Assembly: GCF_019024325.1 (NCBI RefSeq)
Contig: NZ_JAFNJS010000001.1
Location: 248,001-312,000 of the forward strand
Length of the DNA: 64,000 nucleotides
Direction of reading: 5' to 3'
Source: Falsiroseomonas tokyonensis
Lineage (GTDB): Bacteria > Pseudomonadota > Alphaproteobacteria > Acetobacterales > Acetobacteraceae
The stretch's first letter is position 1, and each line of letters begins with the position of its first letter. Both the position numbers and the translations under genes were made by a program. Positions 33,576-41,752 of this stretch are shown here, piece after piece. The notes under the pieces are model-generated. The model was given only the letters and a program-made list of their open reading frames with translations, made no database searches and had not been told where the DNA came from.

Positions 33576-34514
33576 TTGGTCCGTCTTCTCGAATGGTCCG
33601 CCCGGCATGGCGGTGCCCTGCTGGGCTTTGGCGTCTTCCTCGGCGTGCTGCTGCCGCCGCTGGCCGCCGCGACACGGGATGTGGTGACGCCTGTTGTCGC
33701 CTGCCTGATGACATTGGTGTTGCTGCGGGTCGATTTCGTCCAGGTGCTGGGTTATCTGCGCCGGCCGCTGCTGGTGGCCGCGCTGCTGGCCTGGGTGCTG
33801 CTGGCCTGCCCGCTGATCGTCTTCGCCCTGGTGCGGCTGCTGGGGATGGAAGGGCCCCTGGCCGCGGCCGTGGTCATCATGGCGACCGGCTGCGCCGCCA
33901 CCTCCTCCCCGGCCTTCGCGCGGATGGTAGGGCTGGATGGCGAGATCTCCCTGGTTGTCGCGGTGCTGTCGACGCTGCTGATCCCCTTCACCGCGCCGCC
34001 GCTGGCGCTGGGGCTGATGGGCATTGATCTCGCGATCTCGCTCGGCGGGCTGATGGCGCGGCTGGCGCTGGTGGTGGGGCTGCCGCTGGCGGTCTCGCTG
34101 GTGATCCGCCGGCTGGCCGGGCCGCAGCGCCTGGCGACCTATGGCCGCAGCGTCGATGGCGCGATGGTGCTGCTGGTGGTCTTCTACGGCTTCGGCGTGA
34201 TGGATGGCGTGCAGGCCATGCTGCTGGCCGAGCCGCTCTGGGTGCTGGGCGGCGTGGCGCTGGCCTTCCTGGGCAATTTCGGGCTGAACCTGCTGACGGC
34301 GCTGGCCTTCCTGAAGCCGGCGGGGGCGCGCGTCGCGCTGTCCGCCGGGCTGCTCTCGGGCAACCGGAACATGGCGCTGTACCTGGCGGTGCTGCCGGCG
34401 GCCACCGATGCGCGCATCCTGATGTTCTTCGCGCTGTGCCAGTTCCCGCTGTTCCTGTCGCCGGTGCTGCTGCGCCCGGTCTATGACCGGCTGCGGGCGC
34501 GGCTTTTGACCTGA
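33576..34514 (+). CDS. Bile acid:sodium symporter (BASS)-like membrane transporter
   Basis: 312 residues, about 9-10 hydrophobic helices, no signal peptide. Start is a TTG (33576-33578); no good ribosome site is seen. Helices include LLGFGVFLGVLLPPLAA, LLVAALLAWVLLACPLIVFA and LSAGLLSGNRNMALYLAVLP; the short GNRNMAL segment in a late helix and the conserved small-residue stretch ATGCAATSSPAFARMVG resemble the crossing-helix region of BASS transporters. Predicted inner-membrane secondary transporter of an organic anion. Assignment is by overall pattern; the substrate is unknown. It is divergent from the pentapeptide gene. Confidence 0.65.
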   Translation: MVRLLEWSARHGGALLGFGVFLGVLLPPLAAATRDVVTPVVACLMTLVLLRVDFVQVLGYLRRPLLVAALLAWVLLACPLIVFALVRLLGMEGPLAAAVVIMATGCAATSSPAFARMVGLDGEISLVVAVLSTLLIPFTAPPLALGLMGIDLAISLGGLMARLALVVGLPLAVSLVIRRLAGPQRLATYGRSVDGAMVLLVVFYGFGVMDGVQAMLLAEPLWVLGGVALAFLGNFGLNLLTALAFLKPAGARVALSAGLLSGNRNMALYLAVLPAATDARILMFFALCQFPLFLSPVLLRPVYDRLRARLLT

Positions 34515-34581
34515 CGGAGCCTCTTGCCAGCGCCCGTTTCACGCCCTGCTATGGCGGCACGTCCCAAGAAGGAATGGCTGC

Positions 34582-35004
34582 ATGGCCTGGCCCGACCCCG
34601 CCCGCCCCGGCGAGCCCGCCGACGCAACCCGCCCCTGGCACTGGGTGGCGCGGGTGGAGGATCGCGCCCAGGCGCCACTGCCCATCGGCTGGAATGGCGC
34701 GCTGCGGCAATGGATGGTCTGGGACGGCAGCGCCGTGACGGCGGAGGAGGCGGCCCGCCGCTTCACCTATCTCGGCCCCTGCCTGACCCCGGCCGAGACG
34801 GCCCAGGCCCAGCTTCAGGCCCAGGCCAGCCCGGCCGTGCCGGAGGAACCACGCGGGCTGGCGGCACTCGCCGCCTCCGCCACCCCGCCGCCGCCGCCTG
34901 CCATGGTGTTCCGGCGCGACGCGGTCAGGAACCACCTGCTGATCTTCGCCGGCACGCTGTTCGGCACGCTGTTCCTGGCGGAGTGGATCCTGGGGGTGCG
35001 CTAG
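34582..35004 (+). CDS. Small hypothetical protein with a C-terminal membrane anchor
   Basis: 140 residues from ATG 34582, preceded by AAGGA at 34568-34572. The N-terminal half (WHWVARVEDRAQAPLPIGWN ... VWDGSAVTAEEAARRFTYLG) looks folded and Trp-rich; the middle is Ala/Pro-rich; the last 25 residues (LLIFAGTLFGTLFLAEWILG, then VR) are a single hydrophobic helix, giving a tail-anchored topology. I do not recognise the family. Its stop codon lies inside the left arm of the long hairpin at 35001-35044, which therefore probably ends its transcript. Confidence 0.7.
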   Translation: MAWPDPARPGEPADATRPWHWVARVEDRAQAPLPIGWNGALRQWMVWDGSAVTAEEAARRFTYLGPCLTPAETAQAQLQAQASPAVPEEPRGLAALAASATPPPPPAMVFRRDAVRNHLLIFAGTLFGTLFLAEWILGVR

Positions 35005-35107
35005 AGCCGTTTCACCGAAAGCGAAGACGGTGAAACGGCTCTAGCTCTTTGTTTTATCGCATTTTCCGAGTCGCCTTGCGAAGCCGCAAGGCTTGAAAAT
35101 GCTATAG
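35001..35107. repeat. RIME-like mosaic palindromic element with terminator-like hairpin
   Basis: Two hairpins in tandem. The first is a perfect 17-bp stem: 35001-35017 (CTAGAGCCGTTTCACCG) and 35028-35044 around AAAGCGAAGA, followed by CTCTTTGTTTT, which is a good Rho-independent terminator for the upstream gene. The second, 35059-35102, has GCATTTTC/GAAAATGC ends and a GCCTTGCG/CGCAAGGC core. The layout (long stem, CTTTGTTTT, GCATTTTC stem) resembles rhizobial RIME elements. A copy of the second half lies at 53116-53160. Confidence 0.75.
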
Positions 35108-36094
35108 CTACCCCGCATTCTGCGGCTGCACCCCCGCGGCGCGGGCGGCGGCGCCCCATTTCTCCATCTCGGCCTGGACGAAGCCGCGCGTCTCGTCGGG
35201 GTTGGAGGTCACCACCTCCGCCCCCAGCGCCCGGTGGCGCGCCACGATCTCGGGCCGCGTCACCGCCGCCGTGATCTCCCGGTGCAGCCGGTCCAGCACC
35301 GGGCGGGGCAGGTTGGCCGGGCCCATCACCATGCCCCAGGTGGAGGCCTCGAACCCCGCCACCGTCTCGCCCAGGGTCGGCACATCCGGCAGCTGCGGCG
35401 CCCGCACCGCGCCGGTGGTGGCCAGCGCCTTCAGCGTGCCGGCCTGGATATGCGGCAGGGCGGCCGGGACCGTGTCGAACATGATGTCGACGCGGCCGGC
35501 GATCAGGTCCGGATGCGCCTGGGTCGAGCCGCGATAGGGCACATAGGTCATCTCGATGCCGGTCCGCTGGCCGAACAGCACGGGCGCCAGCCGCACCACG
35601 CCGCCCGTCCCGGCGAAGGTCACCTGCCCGGCCGGGCGGGCCTTGGCATGCGCCACCAGCTCCGCCGGGGTGGAGGGGCCGAAGCCGCGTGCGGCACACA
35701 GCACCAGCGGCGTCTTCGTGGTCAGGCTGATGAAGGTGAAGTCCCGCATCGTGTCATAGGGCAGCCGGTAGAAGGCGGCATTCACCGGATGGCCGACCGA
35801 GACCAGGGCGAGCGTATGCCCGTCGGCCGGGGCGCGGGCCACCACCTCCGTCCCGATCACGCCATCCGCGCCGGCGCGGTTCTCCACCGGCACGGCGACG
35901 CCCATGGCGGCGGCCATCGGCTCCGCGATCAGCCGCGCGGTGATGTCGGAGACGCCGCCCGGCGTATAGGGCACCACGATGCGCACGGGGCGGGTGGGCC
36001 AGGCCCCGGTGCCTGATCCCTGGCTGCGCGCCAGGCGGCTGCCGAGCAGAAGGGTGGGCGCGGCCAGCAGGGCCGCGCGGCGGGTGGTCGTCAT
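35108..36094 (-). CDS. Bug-family tripartite tricarboxylate transporter substrate-binding protein
   Basis: 328 residues from ATG 36092-36094, with an ideal GGAGG ribosome site. The N-terminus has a signal with paired Arg (MTTTRRAALLAAPTLLLGSR ... ARSQ). Bug hallmarks: WPTRPVRIVVPYTPGGVSD (first ligand-binding loop), VENRAGADGVIGTEVVARAP, YVPYRGSTQAHPDLIAGRVD and LPDVPTLGETVAGFE. It should bind a carboxylate or amide ligand in the periplasm. No TctA/TctB membrane genes are adjacent, as usual for the many orphan Bug proteins of this group. Its 3' end abuts the RIME-like element. Confidence 0.9.
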   Translation of the reverse strand: MTTTRRAALLAAPTLLLGSRLARSQGSGTGAWPTRPVRIVVPYTPGGVSDITARLIAEPMAAAMGVAVPVENRAGADGVIGTEVVARAPADGHTLALVSVGHPVNAAFYRLPYDTMRDFTFISLTTKTPLVLCAARGFGPSTPAELVAHAKARPAGQVTFAGTGGVVRLAPVLFGQRTGIEMTYVPYRGSTQAHPDLIAGRVDIMFDTVPAALPHIQAGTLKALATTGAVRAPQLPDVPTLGETVAGFEASTWGMVMGPANLPRPVLDRLHREITAAVTRPEIVARHRALGAEVVTSNPDETRGFVQAEMEKWGAAARAAGVQPQNAG

Positions 36095-36267
36095 GGGTTC
36101 CTCCACATCCGGTCTGACGCCGGCACCGGCATGCTGGACCCGGCTTGGGGTGGAGGGGAAGCTCGTTTCGGGCCCGCGGGGTCGGGTCTCGGGGCCGGGG
36201 GTGTCGGCATGCGGGCCGATGGCTGGGCGGGCGGCGCTCGGGCGCGTCACGCCCCCCTCACCCAACC

Positions 36268-36287
36268 GTTGAACGCATGCGTTCAAC
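36268..36287. terminator. 20-bp perfect palindrome downstream of metF
   Basis: GTTGAACGCATGCGTTCAAC is fully self-complementary, and the flanks CCCAACC and GGGT partly extend it. It lies between the metF stop (36326) and the Bug gene start (36094) on the minus strand. It could be a terminator stem without a T-run or a regulator site for the Bug gene. Confidence 0.4.
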
Positions 36288-36325
36288 CCCCCCATCGGGT
36301 GGAGAGGGCTTTTCAGGACGGCCGG

Positions 36326-37261
36326 CTACCCGGCCTTCTGCGGCCGGGCGCCCAGAAGATGGGCGATGGCATAGGTCAGGTCGGCGCGGTTCAGGGTGTA
36401 GAAGTGGAACTCGTCCACCCCATTGGCCTGCAGCAGCCGCACCTGCTCCGCCGCCACCACGGCCGCCACCATCCGGCGGCTGTCGGCATCCTCCTCCAGC
36501 CCCTCGAACAGCTTGCCCATCCAGGCGGGGACGGAGGCGCCGCACATGGCGCTGAACTTCTTCACCTGTCCGAAATTGGAAACCGGCAGGATGCCCGGGA
36601 CGATCGGCACGGTGATGCCGGCCGCCGCGCAGCGATCGATGAAGCGGAGATAGACATCGGTGTCGAAGAAGTACTGGGTGATGGCCCGGGTCGCGCCGGC
36701 ATCGATCTTGCGCTTGAGGAAATCGAGGTCCGCCGCGGCCGAGGCGGCAGCCGGATGAGTCTCCGGATAGGCGCCCACCGAGATGTCGAAATCGCCGATC
36801 CGGCGCAGCCCCCGCACCAGGTCCTCGGCCTGGGCATAGCCGCCGGGATGGGGCGTGTATTCGCTGGCGCCCGCCGGCGGGTCGCCGCGCAGCGCCACGA
36901 TGTGGCGGACGCCGGCGGCCATGTAGTCCCGCGCCACCTCATCCACCTCGTCCTGGGTGGCGCCGACGCAGGTCAGGTGCGCCGCGGGCGTCAGGGAGGT
37001 TTCCTTGGCCAGCCGCGCCACCGTCTCATGCGTCCGGCTGCGGGTGGTGCCGCCGGCGCCATAGGTGACGGAGACGAAGCGCGGCCCCAGCGGCTCCAGC
37101 CGCCGGATCGCGGCCCAGAGCGCGGCCTCCAGCGCCTCGTTCTTCGGCGGGAAGAATTCGAAGGACAGCTTCGGCGGCGGCATTTCGGTCGGCACGGGCA
37201 GGCTTGCGACGCGCGGGCCGGTCAACCAACGCTGCAGGGTTCCGGGAAGGGCCATGTCCAT
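36326..37261 (-). CDS. metF: Methylenetetrahydrofolate reductase MetF
   Basis: 311 residues from ATG 37259-37261; ATGs at 37255 and 37183 also fit. Family motifs are strong: LSFEFFPPKNEALEAALW near the N-terminus with the catalytic Glu, FVSVTYGAGGTTRSRTHE, AAHLTCVGATQDEVDEVARD, HIVALRGDPP, FDISVGAYPETHP, LKRKIDAGATRAITQYFFD and the C-terminal FHFYTLNRADLTYAIAHLLG. The FAD enzyme reduces 5,10-methylene-THF to 5-methyl-THF for methionine synthesis in the cytoplasm. It is divergent from mlaA with a 206-bp spacer. Confidence 0.95.
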   Translation of the reverse strand: MDMALPGTLQRWLTGPRVASLPVPTEMPPPKLSFEFFPPKNEALEAALWAAIRRLEPLGPRFVSVTYGAGGTTRSRTHETVARLAKETSLTPAAHLTCVGATQDEVDEVARDYMAAGVRHIVALRGDPPAGASEYTPHPGGYAQAEDLVRGLRRIGDFDISVGAYPETHPAAASAAADLDFLKRKIDAGATRAITQYFFDTDVYLRFIDRCAAAGITVPIVPGILPVSNFGQVKKFSAMCGASVPAWMGKLFEGLEEDADSRRMVAAVVAAEQVRLLQANGVDEFHFYTLNRADLTYAIAHLLGARPQKAG

Positions 37262-37467
37262 CGGGCGGGTTCTCTTGCGGATAGGCAGGGCGAGGCGCGG
37301 TGGCGGAAGCCCGCCTGGCCGCGGTGGGATGTCTCGTACCGTAACTTCATCGGCACCGCCGTTTCGCTGGTGCCGGGCTATGCATATAAGGGTGACAACG
37401 CGGCCCAGGAAGTCCTGGGTGGCGATGGCCGTCCCCTGGCCGGCTGCCTGCTTCCGGAGGTCACCCG

Positions 37468-38304
37468 TTGATCCGCTCCCGCCTCTCCAACGCCCCGGGC
37501 ACCCTTCGGGGCCGCGACCGGACCCGCAGCGCCCTTCCCTTCCTGGCCCTGTCGCTCGCCCTCGGCCTCGGCGCCTGCGCCACCCGCCCGGATCCCAGGG
37601 ATGCCGAGGCGGTGGCCGAATTCCGCGCCAACAACGACCCGCTGGAGCCACTGAACCGCGGCGCCTTCTTCGTGAACGAGGGCCTGGACACGCTGGTGCT
37701 GCGCCCGGCGGCGGAGATGTATCGCATCTTCCTGCCGCCCGAGGTCCGCACCGCCATCCGCAATGTCCTGGCCAATCTCCGCACCCCGGTGATCCTGGCC
37801 AACGACCTGCTGCAGGGCGAGACCCAGCGCGCCGCCACCACCACGGGCCGCTTCCTGGTGAATACCACCATCGGCATCGGCGGCATCTTCGACCGCGCCA
37901 AGGATTTCGGCCTGATCGGCCATACCGAGGATTTCGGCCAGACGCTGGCCGTCTGGGGCGCGCCGGAAGGTCCCTACCTGTTCATCCCGGTGCTCGGCCC
38001 CTCCAGCCCGCGGGACGTGGTGGGCTTCGCCGGCGACGTGGCGATGAACCCGCTGACCTATACCGGCAATGCCGAGACCTGGGAGGCGATCAATATCACC
38101 CGCACCACCACCACCGCGCTCGATGCGCGGGAAGGCCTGATTGAACCACTCGACCAGGTGCGCGCTACCTCCCTCGACCCCTATGCCACCATCCGCAGCG
38201 CCTATCGGCAGCGGCGGCTGGTGGAGATCCGCAATGCACCGACCGGGGCCGCGGCGACCTCCGATTCCGGCCTCGGCTCCGGCATCCAGGGCCTGCGGCG
38301 CTGA
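37468..38304 (+). CDS. mlaA: MlaA/VacJ-family outer-membrane lipoprotein
   Basis: 278 residues from a TTG start (37468-37470) behind a well-placed GGAGG (37456-37460). A lipoprotein signal ends at a lipobox (ALGLGACATRP), so the mature protein is lipidated at Cys. The conserved MlaA core is present: DPLEPLNRGAFFVNEGLD, RTAIRNVLANLRTPVILAND, GRFLVNTTIGIGGIFDRAKD and LFIPVLGPSSPRDVVG. MlaA removes misplaced phospholipids from the outer leaflet of the outer membrane and passes them to MlaC, whose gene follows 29 bases downstream. Confidence 0.93.
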   Translation: MIRSRLSNAPGTLRGRDRTRSALPFLALSLALGLGACATRPDPRDAEAVAEFRANNDPLEPLNRGAFFVNEGLDTLVLRPAAEMYRIFLPPEVRTAIRNVLANLRTPVILANDLLQGETQRAATTTGRFLVNTTIGIGGIFDRAKDFGLIGHTEDFGQTLAVWGAPEGPYLFIPVLGPSSPRDVVGFAGDVAMNPLTYTGNAETWEAINITRTTTTALDAREGLIEPLDQVRATSLDPYATIRSAYRQRRLVEIRNAPTGAAATSDSGLGSGIQGLRR

Positions 38305-38333
38305 GCGCGGCCCGAAAAGAACAGGATTAGCCC

Positions 38334-38999
38334 ATGACAGCGATTGACCGATCCCCGGCACGATCCACGGCACAATCCCTGGCGCGCCGCCCGCTCATCC
38401 TCGGCGCGATCGGCCTGCTCGGACTGACGCGCGGCGCGCAGGCGCAGCAGATGGACATCAACCGCGCCTCCGCCTTCATCCAGTCCACCGGGCAGGAACT
38501 GGTCGCCGCCATCAACATGGATGGCCCGGTGCCGGCCCGGCGTGACCGCGTCGGCGCCATCCTGCGCCGGGCGGTGGATGTGGAAGGCGTGGGCCGCTTC
38601 ATCCTCGGCCGCTGGTGGCGCACTGCCAATGCGCAGCAGCAGCAGGAATACCTGCGGCTGTTCGAGGAGGTTCTGATCCGCAACCTCTCCTCCCGCTTCG
38701 GCGAATACCAGGGCCTGACCTTCTCCCTCGGCCGCAGCCAGGCGCGGACGGAGGAGGACGTGCTGGTCTCCACCATCGTCGAGCGTGCCGGCACCCCAGC
38801 CTTTGGCCTGGACTGGCGGGTGGCGGAGATCGACGGCCAGCCGAAGATCGTCGACGTGATCGCGGAAGGCACCAGCCTGCGCCTGACCACGCGCAGCGAA
38901 TACAGCAGCGTGATCACCCGCAACGGCAACAACGTGCAGGCCCTGCTCGGCGCCATGCGCCAGCAGATCGGCCAGCTTGCCGCCCGCGAAGGGGCCTGA
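38334..38999 (+). CDS. mlaC: MlaC-type periplasmic phospholipid-binding protein
   Basis: 221 residues. A signal peptide with ARRPLILGAIGLLGLTRGAQ is followed by the Tol_Tol_Ttg2 domain: VPARRDRVGAILRRAVDVEG, VGRFILGRWWRTANAQQQQE and YLRLFEEVLIRNLSSRFGEY. It ferries phospholipid between MlaA and the inner-membrane MlaFEDB complex, which is not in the window. With mlaA it forms a compact pair; the hydrolase gene follows after 8 bases. Confidence 0.92.
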   Translation: MTAIDRSPARSTAQSLARRPLILGAIGLLGLTRGAQAQQMDINRASAFIQSTGQELVAAINMDGPVPARRDRVGAILRRAVDVEGVGRFILGRWWRTANAQQQQEYLRLFEEVLIRNLSSRFGEYQGLTFSLGRSQARTEEDVLVSTIVERAGTPAFGLDWRVAEIDGQPKIVDVIAEGTSLRLTTRSEYSSVITRNGNNVQALLGAMRQQIGQLAAREGA

Positions 39000-39007
39000 C
39001 GCTTTCC

Positions 39008-40018
39008 ATGGGTGACGCAGTGGAACCGACCGTGCTCCTCCGGCAGGAGGGCGCGGCCGGCACCCTGCTGCTGAACCGCCCCCGCGCGCTGAATGCGCTG
39101 GACGGCGAGATGATCGCCCGGCTGGACGCGGCCATCCGCCAGCTGCGGGACGACCCGGCTGTGAAACTGGTGATCCTGGAAGGCGCCGGCGGCCGCGCCT
39201 TCTGCGCCGGCGGCGATGTCCGCCGCATCCGGGAACTGGCCCTGGCGGGTGACAGCGCCGCCATCCACGCCTTCTTCGCCGGCGAATACGCGGTGAACGC
39301 CGCCATCGCGACATTCGAGAAGCCCTGGATCAGCCTGATCGACGGGGTCTGCATGGGCGGCGGCATCGGCGTTTCCGTCCATGGCAGCCACCGCATCGTC
39401 ACCGAGCACGCACTGCTCGCCATGCCGGAGACCGCCATCGCGCTCTTCCCGGATGTCGGCACCTCCTTCACCCTGCCGCGCCTGCCCTCCGCAACGCCGG
39501 GCGCGATGGGCCGCTTCCTGGCCCTGACCGGCGCCCGGCTGCGCGGCGCCGAAGCCGTGGAAGCCGGCCTCGCCACCCACTTCGTCCCGCGCGACCGCCT
39601 GCCCCCGCTGCGCAGCGCGCTGCTCGCCGGCGACCCCGGCGTGGTCGCGGACTTCGCCGAGCCCGTCCCGCCCGGCGCCCTCGCCGCCCAACGCCCCGCC
39701 ATCGACCGCTGCTTCGGCCCCACCACCCTGCCCGCCATCCAGGCCGCCCTCGCCACCGAAAACACCGACTGGGCCCAGACCCAATCCGCCATATTGGCGA
39801 AGATGTCGCCCACCAGCCTGGCCGTGACCCTGGAACTCCTCCACCGCGGCGCCACCCAGGACCTGGCCCGCTGCCTCGCCACCGAACTCGCCCTGACCGG
39901 CCCCGTCACCCAACACCCCGACTTCGCCGAAGGCGTCCGCGCCGTGCTGGTCGACAAGGACAACAGCCCCACCTGGGCGCCGGCCCCGGCGCGGCTCGAC
40001 GGATTCTTCGTGGGCTGA
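39008..40018 (+). CDS. Enoyl-CoA hydratase/isomerase family protein, 3-hydroxyisobutyryl-CoA hydrolase-like
   Basis: 336 residues from ATG 39008. Crotonase-fold motifs: LNRPRALNALDGEMIARLDA, the oxyanion-hole segments GRAFCAGGDVRRIRE and CMGGGIGVSVHGSHRIVTE, and MPETAIALFPDVGTSFTLPR, which carries the Glu and Asp typical of 3-hydroxyisobutyryl-CoA hydrolase rather than ordinary hydratases. The length and the C-terminal DFAEGVRAVLVDKDNSPTW also fit that subgroup. It would release 3-hydroxyisobutyrate in valine breakdown. It lies directly behind mlaC but has no evident functional tie to lipid transport. Confidence 0.85.
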   Translation: MGDAVEPTVLLRQEGAAGTLLLNRPRALNALDGEMIARLDAAIRQLRDDPAVKLVILEGAGGRAFCAGGDVRRIRELALAGDSAAIHAFFAGEYAVNAAIATFEKPWISLIDGVCMGGGIGVSVHGSHRIVTEHALLAMPETAIALFPDVGTSFTLPRLPSATPGAMGRFLALTGARLRGAEAVEAGLATHFVPRDRLPPLRSALLAGDPGVVADFAEPVPPGALAAQRPAIDRCFGPTTLPAIQAALATENTDWAQTQSAILAKMSPTSLAVTLELLHRGATQDLARCLATELALTGPVTQHPDFAEGVRAVLVDKDNSPTWAPAPARLDGFFVG

Positions 40019-40029
40019 GTGGGCGCTGG

Positions 40030-40256
40030 TGGTTTGCAAGGAGGGCTCCGCCCTCCCTGCACCCTCCCGCCAAGGGGCAGTGGCCCCTTGGAACCCTTGA
40101 ATCATGAGCAGAAATGGAGAGGGGGCCGGAGCGGCCGCATGATCTGCGGTACCGCTGGCCCCCTCTCCATTTCTGCTCAAAGGTCCTGAGGTCCAGGAGG
40201 CCACTGCCTCCTGGTGGGGGGTGCCGGGGGGCAAAGCCCCCTGGCAATCACCCGCG
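40030..40256. repeat. Five-hairpin palindromic element, copy 2
   Basis: Lies between the convergent hydrolase and GntR genes, in the same orientation as copy 1. The same order of stems is present; H3 is a perfect 22-bp stem (40106-40127 with 40157-40178), H4 is 40193-40214, and H5 is 40223-40245 with one wobble pair. Compared with copy 1, H3 differs at several places but each change is matched in the opposite arm (for example GTGC/GCAC against GAGC/GCTC). Confidence 0.87.
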
Positions 40257-40267
40257 CATCACCCCGC

Positions 40268-41068
40268 CTACCGAAGTTTCACGTCGATCCGCACGGTGTC
40301 GCCCCGGTAGCGGCCGTTGGCCACGAGGAGCAGGGTGCCGCGGGGGTCGAGGGCGACGCGGTGGACGTGGGCGATGGGGGCGTTGAGGGGCAGGTGGAGG
40401 GCGCTGGCGGTTTCGACGTCGGCGCTGCCGATGGTGAGGGTTTGGCGGGCGTTGGCGATGCGGATGCCGGGGATGCTGGCGACCAGGCGCAGGGCGGTCT
40501 TGGTGGTCAGGTCGTCGGGGGTAATTTTGGGGGAGAGGCTTTCGTCCAGCCAGACGTCGGCCAGCAGAAAGGGTTGGTTGTCGCGCCAGTGACGGCGGCG
40601 GAGGTGGCGGTAGAGGGGCGCGGGGTGGCCGATGGCGGGCGGCAGGGCTTGGCCGGGTTGGCCGGGTGTGTCGGACAGGATTTCGATATGCGCGCCTTCG
40701 CGGGAGCGCAGCAAGCCGGTCCAGTCGGTTTCGACGTCGCACCACAGGCGTTGGGGTGGGGTGGTGCTGACGAAGGTGCCCTTGGCGCGGAAGCGCTCGA
40801 TGAGGCCTTCCTCGGCGAGCTGGTCGAGGGCCTGGCGGATGGTGGCGCGCGCCACGCCGCATTCAGCGGCGAGTTCGTCCACGGTGGGGATCTGGCTGCC
40901 CGGCAGCCAGACGCCCTGTTCGACGCGGTGGCGGAACAGGGTGGCGAGCTGGAGGTAGCGGGCGACGGCGCTGCGGTTGAGGTCCGGCGCCAGCCCGGCG
41001 GGCTTGCGGAGGGATGGACCAGGCGGCGGGGGCAGGGGTTCGCCAGCCGGGCTGCGGCTTTGGGTCAT
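40268..41068 (-). CDS. GntR-family transcriptional regulator, HutC subfamily
   Basis: 266 residues. An N-terminal winged helix-turn-helix (LPGSQIPTVDELAAECGVAR, then ATIRQALDQLAEEGLIERFR) is followed by KGTFVS and a UTRA ligand domain (LLRSREGAHIEILSDTPG ... LYRHLRRRHWRDNQPFLLAD ... AHVHRVALDPRGTLLLVANG). HutC-type regulators bind a metabolite and release a palindromic operator. The first 30 residues are a Pro-rich extension. The target is not evident; it is monocistronic with no catabolic operon adjacent. Confidence 0.9.
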   Translation of the reverse strand: MTQSRSPAGEPLPPPPGPSLRKPAGLAPDLNRSAVARYLQLATLFRHRVEQGVWLPGSQIPTVDELAAECGVARATIRQALDQLAEEGLIERFRAKGTFVSTTPPQRLWCDVETDWTGLLRSREGAHIEILSDTPGQPGQALPPAIGHPAPLYRHLRRRHWRDNQPFLLADVWLDESLSPKITPDDLTTKTALRLVASIPGIRIANARQTLTIGSADVETASALHLPLNAPIAHVHRVALDPRGTLLLVANGRYRGDTVRIDVKLR

Positions 41069-41160
41069 GCGGTTTCCGGTGGGGTGGACCCGGTTGGGTT
41101 CACCGCCGGAAGCTACAGGAGGATGCCGGGCGATGGAATTGTCCGATCCGTGTGGCCGGA

Positions 41161-41574
41161 TCAGGCCCCGGCGCGCATGACCTTCGGGATTTCCTCGCGG
41201 AAGCGGAAGCGCAGCGCGGACCAGGTATCGTCCAGCGCCACCTGCGTGACCGGCAACAGGCCTTCGGTGGTCAGCGGGTCCCAGCCATGGTCGCGGTCGA
41301 GGTCGGAGCGGACCGGGCCGGTCTTCTTCGGATAGGCGAACCAGAGGCGCGCGCCGATGCCGTAGAGGTTGAGCGCACGCGGGGCGATGGCGCGAAGCGC
41401 CACCTTGTCCGCGGCGAAGGCGAGGATCAGGTCGGCGGCCGCGGTGGCCCCGTTCGGCAGGCCGAAGGTCATCCCCGGGGGGTTGCCCAGAACAGCACAG
41501 GCCATGCCCGGGCGATAGCCGAGCTTGCGTGCTACCTCCCCGATTACGACACCCATTCGAATAGTTTCCGTCAT
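41161..41574 (-). CDS. DUF3052 domain-containing protein
   Basis: 137 residues from ATG 41572-41574. Features recalled for DUF3052 proteins are present: KLGYRPGMACAVLGNPPG at the N-terminus, ADLILAFAADKVALRAIAPR, a LWFAYPKKTGPVRSDLDRDH stretch and the C-terminal VALDDTWSALRFRFR. The family is of unknown function, probably small cytoplasmic proteins. Upstream there are 178 bases without a gene; an ACTAGTATACT-like patch at about 41680-41690 is AT-rich but I cannot fit a good promoter to it. Confidence 0.82.
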   Translation of the reverse strand: MTETIRMGVVIGEVARKLGYRPGMACAVLGNPPGMTFGLPNGATAAADLILAFAADKVALRAIAPRALNLYGIGARLWFAYPKKTGPVRSDLDRDHGWDPLTTEGLLPVTQVALDDTWSALRFRFREEIPKVMRAGA

Positions 41575-41752
41575 GGAGTTGCCACCATTCAGGGGGTCTA
41601 GCGCATAAGCCGCCCCTGCGCAGCCATTCAATAGGCAGGGCCGCCCTGCGTTTTTTGGACGGCAGAACTTGAGGAAGAGTATACTAGTTGCGGCAGAATG
41701 GGGTTTTGGGTCAGTTCTGAACCTCTGCCCCCTCTGCCAGGTGCCGGATCGG

